A DNA stretch of 64,000 nt from NCBI GenBank assembly GCA_910577845.1, contig CAJTNA010000004.1, positions 1-64,000 of the forward strand, in the 5' to 3' direction. Shown one piece after another: positions 18,158 to 27,180 of this stretch (position 1 is the first letter of the stretch; every line of letters begins with the position of its first letter). The notes below the pieces were generated by a model that was given only the letters and a program-made list of their open reading frames with translations, searched no databases and was not told where the DNA came from. The DNA is from an uncultured Christensenella sp. GTDB taxonomy: Bacteria; Bacillota; Clostridia; Christensenellales; UBA3700. The position numbers and the translations under genes are program-made.

Positions 18158-19966
18158 ATGAAAATTAGTTTGAAAAAGGTTGGAATAATTGTTTTATGTA
18201 TAGCCTTTTTTAGTCTTACAATTTATTGTTTAAATTTTAGCGGTTTGTCATTAGTTGTGTTTGATAATAACAATATAAAAACTGAATTAAATATAAGCAA
18301 CACAAATGATATTGGCAAGTTGCCAGTTGCAGAACAAGAAGTAACGTTGACTTGCGATTGTCCTAATGGTGAGGCTTGTACTTGTGGTAAAATGGCACAA
18401 GATTGGTCTAAAGCTGTAACAGAATCAGTAACCTCAAAACAAGTTGTGAAAGTTACTTTGGGAAGAGATTGGATAGCACAAATTGATGAGGACACTCACA
18501 ATAGTTTTTCTAATATGGGAAATTATGGTTTTGCAAATGGTAGAATAAATATAGATTATGGAGCAATTATTATTTTAGATTTAGCTGGGTATTCTATTGA
18601 TAGACAACTGACTATTGAACAAAAGTCAGAATATGGAAATGTTATAAGAGTAGCTGGTACATTAAATTTAATTGATAGTAGCTATAATGAAGAGCAAGTA
18701 AAAGAATATTATGAACAAGGAAAAATTTTGGAATATGAGTGCGGTAAGATAACTGGTGGCTCTCGTGACCATAATACCTGGGGTGGTGGCGGTATACTTA
18801 TTGAACAAACAACTGGTGTATTAAATATGTATAGTGGAATGGTTACAAATAACTATTCTCGCATTGGCGGTGCTGGAATCTTTTCATATGTTTATTCTAA
18901 AATGAATATTTATGGTGGAATAATTTGTTCAAACTCTTCTGAAAATGGTGGCGGAATTTATTGCTCAAGTGGTAGTGAACTAAATATTAATGGTGGTTAT
19001 ATCATTGATAATACAGCAAGTAAATGTGGTAGTGCAATCTCAGTATATAGTGCTAAAGCAAATTTGACAAATTGTATTATTGAGGATAATGCTATTGAGC
19101 AAAATGGCGGTACAGTAAATGCTACTGGAAATTCTAAATTGCAATTATATAGTGGGGTAAAATTTAAAAATAATTTATCAAATGGCAATATTAATGATAT
19201 TTATCTGCATAATAATTGCAAAATAGAGTTAAAGGAAAATATTAGCAATTATGATATGTTATCAGTAGATTTTGGTAACGGGTATAATTTGTTTGCACCA
19301 TTTACTTTTGGTTACAAGTATTATGCTAATGGTGATAACAATCCACAAAATCATTTTGTACTATCATCAGATAATAGTAAAAAAGCTGTGCTATATGGTG
19401 ATGAAGTTCGATTTGATTATTCAATAAATAGTGAGTATGACTTTGCTTATATTGAAAATTCTGTTCGTAAATATTACCAAGATAATGATAGATTACACGA
19501 TTATAATGATACTACAAATTATGTGCTAGCTAAAATCACCCCAAATACCTCTATAAATGAGTTTATTAGTAATATTAAGGCGTTTAATTTAGGGGATGTA
19601 ACATTATATGATAATAAGGATAATATTGTTTATCAAAATGGAAATGCAGTTAATGTTGAACTAAGCAATAACGGAATGGAGCTTGCTGTTGGAACTGGTT
19701 GGTATATAAATTGTCAAAATGGAGGTAAAGCTGAAAGAATTTATTTGTCTGTTTTAGGGGACTTAACTGGTGATGGAAAAGTTAATTCAGCAGACGTAAA
19801 TTATTTAAGACAAATCATAAATGATAATACTATTTTTGAAAACTCTAGCTTGGCAGTTAAGTTGAGTATGATTATAAGTAACAAAGGTAACGCAATAGAA
19901 AAAGCAGATGCAGAGATATTGTGGAATGTAGCTTGTGGCAGAATAGATATATCAGATTTTATTTGA
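18158..19966 (+). CDS. Secreted right-handed beta-helix protein with dockerin-like C-terminus
   Basis: A 602-residue exported protein. Residues 1-35 form a basic start and one hydrophobic segment (signal peptide or membrane anchor). A short Cys-rich stretch (CDCPNGEACTCG) follows near residue 66. Residues about 150-340 hold repeating beta-helix coils with motifs such as GGGILIEQTTGVLNMYSG, GGAGIF, GGGIYCSSGSELNINGG and NNxS/NT, as in pectate-lyase-like and polymorphic adhesin repeats. The C-terminus contains GDLTGDGKVNSADVNYLRQI and a weaker second half, a type I dockerin-like calcium-binding pair. The function is probably cell-surface or extracellular (adhesin or carbohydrate-related); no catalytic site is recognised. 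RBS AGGAGG at 18144-18149 is strong. Upstream lies the putative inverting promoter. Confidence 0.72.
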   Translation: MKISLKKVGIIVLCIAFFSLTIYCLNFSGLSLVVFDNNNIKTELNISNTNDIGKLPVAEQEVTLTCDCPNGEACTCGKMAQDWSKAVTESVTSKQVVKVTLGRDWIAQIDEDTHNSFSNMGNYGFANGRINIDYGAIIILDLAGYSIDRQLTIEQKSEYGNVIRVAGTLNLIDSSYNEEQVKEYYEQGKILEYECGKITGGSRDHNTWGGGGILIEQTTGVLNMYSGMVTNNYSRIGGAGIFSYVYSKMNIYGGIICSNSSENGGGIYCSSGSELNINGGYIIDNTASKCGSAISVYSAKANLTNCIIEDNAIEQNGGTVNATGNSKLQLYSGVKFKNNLSNGNINDIYLHNNCKIELKENISNYDMLSVDFGNGYNLFAPFTFGYKYYANGDNNPQNHFVLSSDNSKKAVLYGDEVRFDYSINSEYDFAYIENSVRKYYQDNDRLHDYNDTTNYVLAKITPNTSINEFISNIKAFNLGDVTLYDNKDNIVYQNGNAVNVELSNNGMELAVGTGWYINCQNGGKAERIYLSVLGDLTGDGKVNSADVNYLRQIINDNTIFENSSLAVKLSMIISNKGNAIEKADAEILWNVACGRIDISDFI

Positions 19967-20038
19967 TAGATAAAAGTTAAAAAACAAACTAAATTATTAG
20001 AATAAGTTTTTATTAGTATTTTTAATTTAAAATGTTGA

Positions 20039-20100
20039 TGTGTAGAGGGCTTAAGATAGGCTTGCTTGGATGCTAACAAAATGTGTCAACGAAGCTCACC
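20039..20100 (+). repeat. Diverged interspersed repeat, partial copy B
   Basis: Matches the core of copies A and C (CTTAAGATAGGCTTGCTTG, then a CTAACAAAATGTGTCAAC block like that in copy A) but diverges after about 60 bp and lacks the leading hairpin. Confidence 0.55.
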
Positions 20101-20195
20101 AAAATCAGATTTAATAAAGATAGGCTTGATTTGTTAATAGTAATATAATTAAATAAAGCATTTATTAAAATTAAAACTGAAAAAAAGACCTTAAG

Positions 20196-20415
20196 CAAAC
20201 AAGGTGCTAAAACAGCACCTTGTTGTTTTTAAATATGATTTTAAATTAAGTTTGGATAATTAAAAATAAGTTGTTATTTTAAGATATTTTGGTTATTATT
20301 TGATTGTGACTGACTTAAGGTAGGCTTGCTTGAACGCTACCAAATTCATTTACACAAGCCAATCTAAATTCTTTATGCATTGGTTAAGGTTTGATTATAA
20401 AATATTGTTTTAATT
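20196..20415 (+). repeat. Diverged interspersed repeat, copy C (right flank)
   Basis: Same order of blocks as copy A: a leading hairpin, TTGTTTTTAA, GATTTTA, then the core at 20305-20398 with CTTAAGGTAGGCTTGCTTGAA, TATGCATTGG and AAGGTTTGATTAT. Confidence 0.65.
20200..20230 (+). terminator. Terminator-like hairpin in copy C
   Basis: CAAGGTGCT (20200-20208) pairs with AGCACCTTG (20214-20222), followed by TTGTTTTT. Confidence 0.75.
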
Positions 20416-20481
20416 TTTTATTGAAAAAAGGCAGGACAATTTTAATACAAGTTTATTATTTGTTTAAAGTTCAGCAATTGT

Positions 20482-20964
20482 TTAGTGTTCATCTTGCTTT
20501 GTTTTTTGTTTGGTATTAATATTTAGGCAATGGATAATTATGCTATCTAATATTCGATACACACAGTAGATTAACCAGATTATCCAAGTTAATTGCCATT
20601 TTTGAGTAATTAAGCTGATTGTAATGTAAAGAATAGCAACTAAAATTGCAATTACCCAATTTGTAATTTTTTTATGCTTTGCTATAGTGTGGTCACTTTT
20701 TTTTAATGCAGATTTAATATTTTCCTCAGATATAGCTCTGTAATCACTTTCACTAATTCTCTCACCATTTAAAATTTCATTTATGCTAACCTCAAAAGTG
20801 TTTGAAAGAATTTGCAACATTTCTACTGGTGGTAAGTAATTTCCATTTTCCCATCTAGAGATAGTTTTGTTTGTAACACCTATTTTTTCGCCAAGTTCAG
20901 CTTGAGTTAAATTATGTTCTTTACGCAGGGTTGATAAAAAATTGCCTATTTTTTGCATATCCAT
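20482..20964 (-). CDS. XRE-family transcriptional regulator with C-terminal membrane helices
   Basis: An N-terminal Cro/CI-type helix-turn-helix at residues 5-60 (LRKEHNLTQAELGEKIGVTNKTISRWENG), then a charged linker and two hydrophobic segments at about residues 100-145 that would anchor it in the membrane. This architecture is common in Clostridia, often next to transporters, but no partner gene is adjacent. It is convergent with the beta-helix gene and divergent from ctsR. An AGGAG precedes the start. Targets unknown. Confidence 0.8.
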   Translation of the reverse strand: MDMQKIGNFLSTLRKEHNLTQAELGEKIGVTNKTISRWENGNYLPPVEMLQILSNTFEVSINEILNGERISESDYRAISEENIKSALKKSDHTIAKHKKITNWVIAILVAILYITISLITQKWQLTWIIWLIYCVYRILDSIIIHCLNINTKQKTKQDEH

Positions 20965-21155
20965 AGTAATTCTCCTAAGTTCATCTTAATTTTATACTTT
21001 AATTATACCACATTACTTTACAAAATAATTGCCCACAAAAAGCGAATTTGTTTTTAAATAGTAGTTTTTTAGTAATAATTATTGCAGTATGGTAAAGAAA
21101 ATTAGCAGTCTAATGGGCAGATTGCTAAATTTTTGAAAAAATTTGCAAAAAACAC

Positions 21156-21183
21156 TTGACAATTAAGTTTTTTGTGATATAAT
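21156..21183 (+). promoter_or_regulatory. Sigma-A promoter of the ctsR operon
   Basis: Perfect TTGACA (21156-21161), a 16-bp spacer and perfect TATAAT (21178-21183). The CtsR operator begins 3 bp after the -10, so repressor binding would block the start of transcription. Confidence 0.85.
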
Positions 21184-21185
21184 AA

Positions 21186-21209
21186 AGTCAAAGGTCAAGG
21201 AAAGTCAAA
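21186..21209 (+). promoter_or_regulatory. CtsR operator (three tandem heptads)
   Basis: AGTCAAA (21186-21192), GGTCAAG (21193-21199), GAA, AGTCAAA (21203-21209). The last two form the classic heptad-N3-heptad CtsR box; the first is an extra abutting half-site. It overlaps the transcription start region. Confidence 0.85.
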
Positions 21210-21219
21210 GGAGGTTAAT

Positions 21220-21681
21220 ATGGCAAGTATAAGTGATGTAATTGAACAATTCATTTTGCAGGCTTTGGCAGATGACGATTTATTGCAATTATCACGAAAT
21301 GATTTGGCAACATTTTTCAGTTGTGCACCAAGTCAAATTAACTATGTATTGTCAACTAGATTTACGCCAGAAAAAGGTTTTATGATAGAGTCCAAACGTG
21401 GCGGTGGTGGTTGTATTAATTTAATTAGATTGAATGATGAAAAAGCAAATGTTTTAAAATCTATATATGATTATTTATGTGAAGAAAGTGTTCTTGAATA
21501 TACTAAATTATTGCATATTTTACAAAGGTTAGAGGCGGACGGCATTGTCAGCAAGGCGGAATGTGACATATTAAAAGTTGCAATGTCGGATAAAGCTTTA
21601 GCGAATCCAGTAAATATTACTAAAAGGCTTAGAGCCCAAATGTTTAAGGAAATAATTTTAAATTTATCAAAAAGGAGTTAA
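21220..21681 (+). CDS. ctsR: Transcriptional repressor CtsR
   Basis: Represses class III heat-shock genes (clp and mcs) at normal temperature and is released on stress through its glycine-rich wing. The N-terminal winged helix-turn-helix (ISDVIEQFILQAL ... CAPSQINYVLSTRFT) and the heat-sensing wing SKRGGGGCINLIRL near residue 65 are intact. The 153 residues are typical. First gene of a four-gene operon; a perfect promoter and CtsR box lie just upstream, so it represses itself. RBS GGAGG at 21210-21214. Confidence 0.96.
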   Translation: MASISDVIEQFILQALADDDLLQLSRNDLATFFSCAPSQINYVLSTRFTPEKGFMIESKRGGGGCINLIRLNDEKANVLKSIYDYLCEESVLEYTKLLHILQRLEADGIVSKAECDILKVAMSDKALANPVNITKRLRAQMFKEIILNLSKRS

Positions 21682-21683
21682 GT

Positions 21684-22184
21684 ATGAGCGGAAATTATTA
21701 TTGTAGTATTTGTGGCAAACCTGCTACAGTATGTAAAAAGGAAACAATCAACGGTGTAACAAAAGTGTCATATTATTGTGACGAGTGTTTTAATATGCTT
21801 GAGGGTGGAGGAATATCTTCAAACAGCTTATTATCTGCAATGTTTAACTTTGGCGGAAATAATATTGCAAAACCAAAAATGCGAGTATGCAGTTGCGGAA
21901 CTACTGAAAGAGACATTTTGAATAGTGGAAAGTTTGGTTGTAGTGAATGTTATAATTTATTTAGAGATATTGCAGAGAATTATGTAAATACTAGAGGTTA
22001 TTTGACGCATAAAGGTAAAAAGCCTACACAAAATGGAGAAACTACAAGCGAAAGTGAAAAAAGTAGTATGAGTGAACTTGATAAGTTGAAAGCGGAACTT
22101 GCTTTAGCGGTTAAAGAGGAAAGGTTTTTAGATTGTGACAAGCTTGCAAAGAAAATTGCTGAACTTCAAAAGGAGGGCAAATAA
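21684..22184 (+). CDS. mcsA: McsA, activator of the protein-arginine kinase
   Basis: A zinc-binding partner that activates McsB. It has two pairs of Cys motifs in its N-terminal half (CSIC..., CDEC, then CSCG and CSEC) and a UVR domain at the C-terminus (about residues 130-166, LDKLKAELALAVKEERF) that contacts ClpC. It starts 3 bp after ctsR ends and abuts mcsB, so translation is tightly linked. Confidence 0.93.
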   Translation: MSGNYYCSICGKPATVCKKETINGVTKVSYYCDECFNMLEGGGISSNSLLSAMFNFGGNNIAKPKMRVCSCGTTERDILNSGKFGCSECYNLFRDIAENYVNTRGYLTHKGKKPTQNGETTSESEKSSMSELDKLKAELALAVKEERFLDCDKLAKKIAELQKEGK

Positions 22185-23183
22185 ATGGCGAATATTGATA
22201 ATATTGTTGTATCTACAAGAGTTCGACTTGCAAGGAATTTAAAAGATATTCCTTTTCCAGCAAGGTTAAAAGGCAGTCCTAAGAGTAGTGAGGAAGTAAT
22301 AAACACAGTTAAATCTGTATGTGACAAGCTTTTTAAATATGATTTATTGTTGATGAATAGAATTAGTGATATTGACAGAATAGCATTGCTTGAAAGACAT
22401 TTAATAAGTCCAAATTTAGCAGCAAATACTGAGAATGGTGCAGTTTGCATTGGTAAAGAGAATGGTATGAGCATTATGATTAATGAGGAAGACCATATTA
22501 GGGCACAATGTTTGATAAGAGGCTTTGCCTTGGAAGAGTGCTATAAAAAAGTCAACGCTTTTGATGATAAACTTAGTGATATGGCACAGATTGCGTATGA
22601 TGATAAGTTTGGATATTTAACTGCTTGTCCAACTAATTTGGGAACTGGTATGCGTGCAAGTGTTATGATGTTTTTACCTGCACTTACTATAACTGGCGAG
22701 TTATCTAGATTGATAAATGAGATTCAACAAGCGGGACTTACAGTGCGTGGTATTTATGGTGAGGGTAGCAATGGCACAGGATATTTGTATCAAATCAGTA
22801 ATCAAATTACTATTGGTGTAAGCGAGAGGAATTTGATTAAAGTAGTAAATAATGCGGTTATGAAAATTTGCGAGAGTGAGCAAAATGCGAGAGCAAGACT
22901 TTATAAACAAGAAGGAATTGTACTTGAAGATACGGTTTCAAGGTCATTGGGAATTTTGCTATATGCAAAGAGAATAACTTCTGACGAGTTTATGGAACAT
23001 ATGGCAAAGGTAAAACTTGGTGTGGCTTTGGGAATACTTGATTTGAGTATGCCAATGTTGAATCAATTAACAGAGTTATGTCAGCCAGCAAATATGTGTC
23101 ATTATTGTGGTAGGAAAGTAAACGCAGACGAGCGTGATATAATGCGTGCCGATTTGGTACGTAATAAAATTAAAGAGAGGTGA
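22185..23183 (+). CDS. mcsB: Protein-arginine kinase McsB
   Basis: A phosphagen-kinase-fold enzyme that phosphorylates arginines, marking proteins for ClpC-ClpP degradation and inactivating CtsR. VSTRVRLARNLKDIPFPARL at the N-terminus and the catalytic loop CPTNLGTGMRASV (about residues 148-160) are diagnostic. The C-terminal segment has an unexpected CHYCG before the conserved ERDIMRADLVR; the family does not normally carry a Cys pair there. Its TGA overlaps the region where clpC begins. Confidence 0.95.
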   Translation: MANIDNIVVSTRVRLARNLKDIPFPARLKGSPKSSEEVINTVKSVCDKLFKYDLLLMNRISDIDRIALLERHLISPNLAANTENGAVCIGKENGMSIMINEEDHIRAQCLIRGFALEECYKKVNAFDDKLSDMAQIAYDDKFGYLTACPTNLGTGMRASVMMFLPALTITGELSRLINEIQQAGLTVRGIYGEGSNGTGYLYQISNQITIGVSERNLIKVVNNAVMKICESEQNARARLYKQEGIVLEDTVSRSLGILLYAKRITSDEFMEHMAKVKLGVALGILDLSMPMLNQLTELCQPANMCHYCGRKVNADERDIMRADLVRNKIKER

Positions 23184-23188
23184 GCAAT

Positions 23189-25618
23189 ATGGATAAAATG
23201 AATACTGAAAGTAACAAAATATTAGAGCAAGCTAAAATATTTGGTGCAAATAGCGGTGGCTTAGTAGGAACTGAACATTTGTTATGTGCAATGGTCTATG
23301 TAGATGGTACTAATGTGCAGAGTATTCTTAATAGAATAGGCTTTAATAAGAGTGATATACCTAAAATTATACAAATAACTGGGCAACAAGTTGAACCATA
23401 TTTTAGCCCACGTACAAAGAACGTAATTAGTGGAAGCATCAATTTGGCATCACAAGTTGGCTTGAACTATGTTATTCCAGAACATATTCTTGCTATGATT
23501 TTGCAAGACCAATCCTCTTATGCGGTGCGTGCATTAGTTCAGCTAGGTTGTGACCTAAATGGCTTGATACTTGCTTTGACAAAGGCAATAAACAACAATA
23601 ACAAAATAAATCGTGGTGAGGACAATGACGAGTTCAATTTTGAGGATAATAAAGATGGCTCAAATGTGAAAGAACTTGACAAACTTGGTGTTGATTTGAC
23701 CTTAAAGGCGGAACAAGGCAAGCTTGACCCAGTAATTGGTAGACACGAGGAAATTGATAGAGTTATTCAAATTTTGTCTAGACGTACTAAAAATAATCCA
23801 GTTTTGATAGGTGAGGCTGGTGTAGGTAAATCTGCTATCGTTGAGGGACTTGCAAACAGCATTGTTAAAGGTGATTGCCCTGAAATGTTGAAAGGTAAAA
23901 GGATATTCAGTCTAGATATATCAAGTTTGCTTGCTGGAACCAAGTATCGTGGTGACTTTGAGGAAAGAATGAAAAATGCCATTGAGGCAATTAAGAAATC
24001 AGGCAATATAATTTTGTTTATTGACGAAATCCACACAATGGTAGGTGCAGGCGGTGCTGAGGGTGCTGTTGATGCGGGAAATATTTTAAAGCCTATGCTT
24101 GCAAGAGGTGAGTTGCAAACTATTGGTGCAACTACAATTGATGAATATCGTAAGTATATTGAAAAAGACCCAGCATTGGAGCGTAGATTCCAACCTATTA
24201 TAGTTAATCCACCAACTGTCGATGATACAATTTGCATTTTGAAAGGGTTAAGGGATAAGTATGAGGCACATCATAAAGTACAGATTAAAGACGATGCGAT
24301 TGAAGCAGCTGCTGTTTTGTCCGACAGATATATCAGTGATAGATTTTTGCCAGATAAAGCGATTGACTTGATTGACGAAGCTGCAAGCAGAATGAGAATA
24401 CACTCTCAAGTTGTGCCTAAGGATATAAAAGAAATTGAGGACCAAATTGTTAAATGCGAGCAAAATAAAAACGATGCGAGCAAGCAAGAAATGTATTTGA
24501 AAGCAAACGAATACAAGGAGAAAATAGACGAGCTTAAAAAATTGCTTGACGAGAAAAAAGCGACTTGGAATGAGAATTCTAGCAATATAGAACTTTCAAT
24601 TGGCGAGGAAGAAATTGCACAGATAGTTAGTAGTTGGACAGGTATTCCAGTTGTTAAAATGACAGAGAGCGAGGCTGAAAGGCTAATTAATCTTGAGGAC
24701 ATACTTAAAAAGCGAGTAATTGGTCAAGAAGAAGCAGTTACAAGCATAAGTAAAGCGGTAAGACGTGCAAGAGCTGGTTTGAAAGACCCTAATAGACCTA
24801 TTGGTTCATTCATTTTCTTAGGTCCAACTGGTGTAGGTAAAACAGAATTGTGCAAGTCACTTGCTGAGGCTATGTTTGGTGACGAGAACTTAATGATTAG
24901 GCTTGATATGAGTGAGTATATGGATAAGATAAATGTATCCAAATTGATTGGCTCAGCACCTGGTTATGTTGGCTTTGAGGAGGGCGGACAACTTACTGAA
25001 AAGGTAAGACGCAAGCCATATTCAGTAATATTGTTTGATGAGATTGAAAAAGCTCACCCAGATGTGTTTAACTTGTTGTTGCAAATTATGGATGATGGTA
25101 GATTGACTGATTCTCACGGTAGGACTGTATCCTTTAAAAATACTATTATCATTATGACAAGCAATATTGGTGCAAGCGAGATAGGTAAAATGTCAACTTT
25201 AGGCTTTGGCGGAAATAGCAATACAATAAGTGAGGACGAGTATGATGCAATGCGTGATAGGCAACTTGAGGCATTAAGACGTACAATGAAACCAGAATTT
25301 ATCAATCGTATTGATGATGTAATCATATTCCACAAACTATCTAAAGACAATATTATGGAAATTTGCAATTTGATGGTAAATAATCTAACTAAACGCCTTA
25401 AAGAGCAAAATATCAATATTGTTGTTAGCGATGTGGCTAAAGAGTATATTGCAGAGCAAGGATTCAATGCGGAGTATGGTGCAAGACCGCTTAGACGTAG
25501 CGTTCAAAAGCTTATTGAGGATAAGTTGTCTGACGAGATTTTGCGTGGCAATATTGCAATTGGGGATAATGTAAATATTGACTTAAAAGACAATGTTTTG
25601 ACATTTGATAAAATTTAA
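23189..25618 (+). CDS. clpC: ClpC, AAA+ unfoldase of the Clp protease
   Basis: Unfolds arginine-phosphorylated and McsA/MecA-delivered substrates for ClpP. Domains in order: an N-terminal double-repeat Clp-N domain (about residues 1-145), AAA-1 with Walker A GEAGVGKSA, a UVR-containing middle coiled coil (about 410-455, IKEIEDQIVKCEQ), and AAA-2 with Walker A GPTGVGKTE. The C-terminal domain ends in YGARPLRRSVQKLIEDKLSD. I start at ATG 23189, 9 bp after AGAGAGG (23174-23180); a GTG at 23180 falls on the RBS itself. No clear terminator follows. Confidence 0.96.
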   Translation: MDKMNTESNKILEQAKIFGANSGGLVGTEHLLCAMVYVDGTNVQSILNRIGFNKSDIPKIIQITGQQVEPYFSPRTKNVISGSINLASQVGLNYVIPEHILAMILQDQSSYAVRALVQLGCDLNGLILALTKAINNNNKINRGEDNDEFNFEDNKDGSNVKELDKLGVDLTLKAEQGKLDPVIGRHEEIDRVIQILSRRTKNNPVLIGEAGVGKSAIVEGLANSIVKGDCPEMLKGKRIFSLDISSLLAGTKYRGDFEERMKNAIEAIKKSGNIILFIDEIHTMVGAGGAEGAVDAGNILKPMLARGELQTIGATTIDEYRKYIEKDPALERRFQPIIVNPPTVDDTICILKGLRDKYEAHHKVQIKDDAIEAAAVLSDRYISDRFLPDKAIDLIDEAASRMRIHSQVVPKDIKEIEDQIVKCEQNKNDASKQEMYLKANEYKEKIDELKKLLDEKKATWNENSSNIELSIGEEEIAQIVSSWTGIPVVKMTESEAERLINLEDILKKRVIGQEEAVTSISKAVRRARAGLKDPNRPIGSFIFLGPTGVGKTELCKSLAEAMFGDENLMIRLDMSEYMDKINVSKLIGSAPGYVGFEEGGQLTEKVRRKPYSVILFDEIEKAHPDVFNLLLQIMDDGRLTDSHGRTVSFKNTIIIMTSNIGASEIGKMSTLGFGGNSNTISEDEYDAMRDRQLEALRRTMKPEFINRIDDVIIFHKLSKDNIMEICNLMVNNLTKRLKEQNINIVVSDVAKEYIAEQGFNAEYGARPLRRSVQKLIEDKLSDEILRGNIAIGDNVNIDLKDNVLTFDKI

Positions 25619-25985
25619 AGTATGCCATTTAATTAAAAAGTATATATATAATTATTATAAACTTGGTAAATAAAGTGTTTGTGGTTAAAATCTAGTTGCT
25701 TGCTAGTAATTATGGCTACACCTCACTATTGGGTATACAAAAGTGACTTTATGTGTGTAAAGGTATAATTTTGGTAGTAGATTCACTTTATTTATGGTTA
25801 TAATTTAAATGCAAATAAATTTTTTAAGAGTAAAAATAACATTTTTATAATAAATGCTTAAATATCGATTTTCAATGTAAAATTTATATAAAGTGTATAG
25901 TAATTTGTAATAAAATATGTTACAATATAATTGATAAAAATAATAGTTTTTATCAAATTAACTTGTAAGCAAAAAGGGGGCAATT
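25619..25985. other. Intergenic region between clpC and hpf
   Basis: No gene is seen. A GC-richer patch at about 25680-25800 (TAGTTGCTTGCTAG, CACCTCACTATTGGG) contrasts with its surroundings and may be a structured leader. A motif copy lies at 25859-25875. Confidence 0.45.
25859..25875 (-). repeat. Recurrent intergenic 17-mer, copy 3
   Basis: Reads TTGAAAATCGATATTTA on the - strand, one base from the consensus, about 110 bp before hpf. Confidence 0.55.
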
Positions 25986-26525
25986 ATGCGTATTGAAATT
26001 ATTGCAAAAAATTACAAACTAAGCGAAAAACTAAAAGACATCATTGAAAAGAAACTTGAAAAATTTGCTCGTTATTTTGAAGAAGATGCCAAAGCAAAAG
26101 TTTTGTTAAAGCAAATCAATCAAGATAAAGATGTAATGGAAGTAACAATTAACTTTGGTGGCGGTAAAATTATGAGAGCTGAAGTAGTAACCGATAATAT
26201 GTATGATAATATTGACTTGGTTTTACCAAAACTTGAGCGTCAAGTTCGTAAATATAGGACTAAACTTGGTAAAAAAGTTAAAGAAAGTGCCTTTGATATG
26301 GATGCATTATATAAAGATTCTGCAGAGGAAATTGATACTAAAGAACTTGCAATTGGCAGGGTAAAACAGACAGATGTTAAAAAGATGTCTGTAAAAGATG
26401 CAATTGCTGAAATGGAACTTTTGGACCACTCTTTCTATGTCTTTATTAATGAAGCAAATGGATTAGTTAATATCGTATACAGACGTGCTGTCGGTGATGT
26501 AGGTTTGTTGGATTTAATTTATTAA
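25986..26525 (+). CDS. hpf: Long-form ribosome hibernation promoting factor
   Basis: Binds the small subunit and dimerises ribosomes in stationary phase. Residues 1-100 are the S30AE domain (MRIEIIAKNYKLSEKLKDII, with basic KLERQVRKYRTKLGKK). The C-terminal dimerisation domain (about residues 125-179, MSVKDAIAEMELLDHSFYVF) marks the long form of Firmicutes. RBS AAAGGGGG precedes ATG 25986. A strong terminator follows, so the gene is monocistronic. Confidence 0.95.
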   Translation: MRIEIIAKNYKLSEKLKDIIEKKLEKFARYFEEDAKAKVLLKQINQDKDVMEVTINFGGGKIMRAEVVTDNMYDNIDLVLPKLERQVRKYRTKLGKKVKESAFDMDALYKDSAEEIDTKELAIGRVKQTDVKKMSVKDAIAEMELLDHSFYVFINEANGLVNIVYRRAVGDVGLLDLIY

Positions 26526-26560
26526 TACTTTGCTATAATAATCTAAAATGTAATATCACA

Positions 26561-26600
26561 AAAGATGACTAAGACGATTCTTAGTCATCTTTGTTTTTTA
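26561..26600 (+). terminator. Rho-independent terminator of hpf
   Basis: A perfect 14-bp stem (26561-26574 with 26579-26592), a 4-base loop CGAT and a T-rich tail. Confidence 0.9.
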
Positions 26601-26607
26601 TAACCAT

Positions 26608-26624
26608 ACGAAAATCGGTATTAT
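26608..26624 (+). repeat. Recurrent intergenic 17-mer, copy 4
   Basis: ACGAAAATCGGTATTAT; the core GAAAATCGGTATTA matches the consensus, with ends diverged. Sits just after the hpf terminator. Confidence 0.5.
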
Positions 26625-26923
26625 TAGCTTTTTTAGCCTTATTTTGGCGAAAGAATTGCACGTTTAGATTTTGTGTAATTTGTAATAATACAAAGTAATT
26701 CAAGTTTTGTATGTAATTTATAAGCCTAATTACTCAAAAAAGCTAATATGTAGGTAAGCCTTCCTATTTTTAAAATTGATAGTTGTTAAAATGAATATGT
26801 AGTTTAAACTACATAAATTAGGTTTTAAATTGAATGGTAGAGCATTATTATAAGTTTTTAATACGCCTTGCAAAAGTGGCTACCAAAACGAGTTTTAATG
26901 ACTATCTTAGGCGGAGGTAAGGA

Positions 26924-27166
26924 ATGACTACTTGTGCAGCAGTTGCTCAAAGAATTAATCAATTGTTAAAAGAGAAAGATATGACTCAATATCGCTTAGA
27001 ACAATGCTCTGGTATTCAACACGGAAGTATGCAATGTATTATGAATGGTCGCAACTGGACAATTCAATTAAATAATGTAATTGCTATTGCAAAAGGTTTT
27101 GGAATGTCAGTAAGTGAATTTTTGAATGACCCAATATTTGAGTCTAATGAGTTGGAGATTGAGTAA
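26924..27166 (+). CDS. Small XRE-family regulator 1
   Basis: An 80-residue protein that is essentially one Cro/CI helix-turn-helix (RINQLLKEKDMTQYRLEQCSGIQHGSMQCIMNG, residues 9-41), ending in an acidic tail. RBS GGCGGAGG precedes ATG 26924. It lies 14 bp before a second XRE gene; the pair probably forms one transcript. No effector domain or target is visible. Confidence 0.8.
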   Translation: MTTCAAVAQRINQLLKEKDMTQYRLEQCSGIQHGSMQCIMNGRNWTIQLNNVIAIAKGFGMSVSEFLNDPIFESNELEIE

Positions 27167-27180
27167 TTCGGGGGTAAGAT

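Larger units (their letters stand above)
19967..20481. other. Noncoding region with repeat copies B and C
   Basis: No gene is visible. Contains a partial repeat (copy B), a terminator hairpin and a full repeat (copy C), ending at the 3' end of the - strand XRE gene. Confidence 0.6.
26526..26923. other. Intergenic region after hpf
   Basis: Holds the hpf terminator and one motif copy; the rest (26630-26923) is AT-rich with no visible gene, and contains the promoter region of the next regulator gene. Confidence 0.5.
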
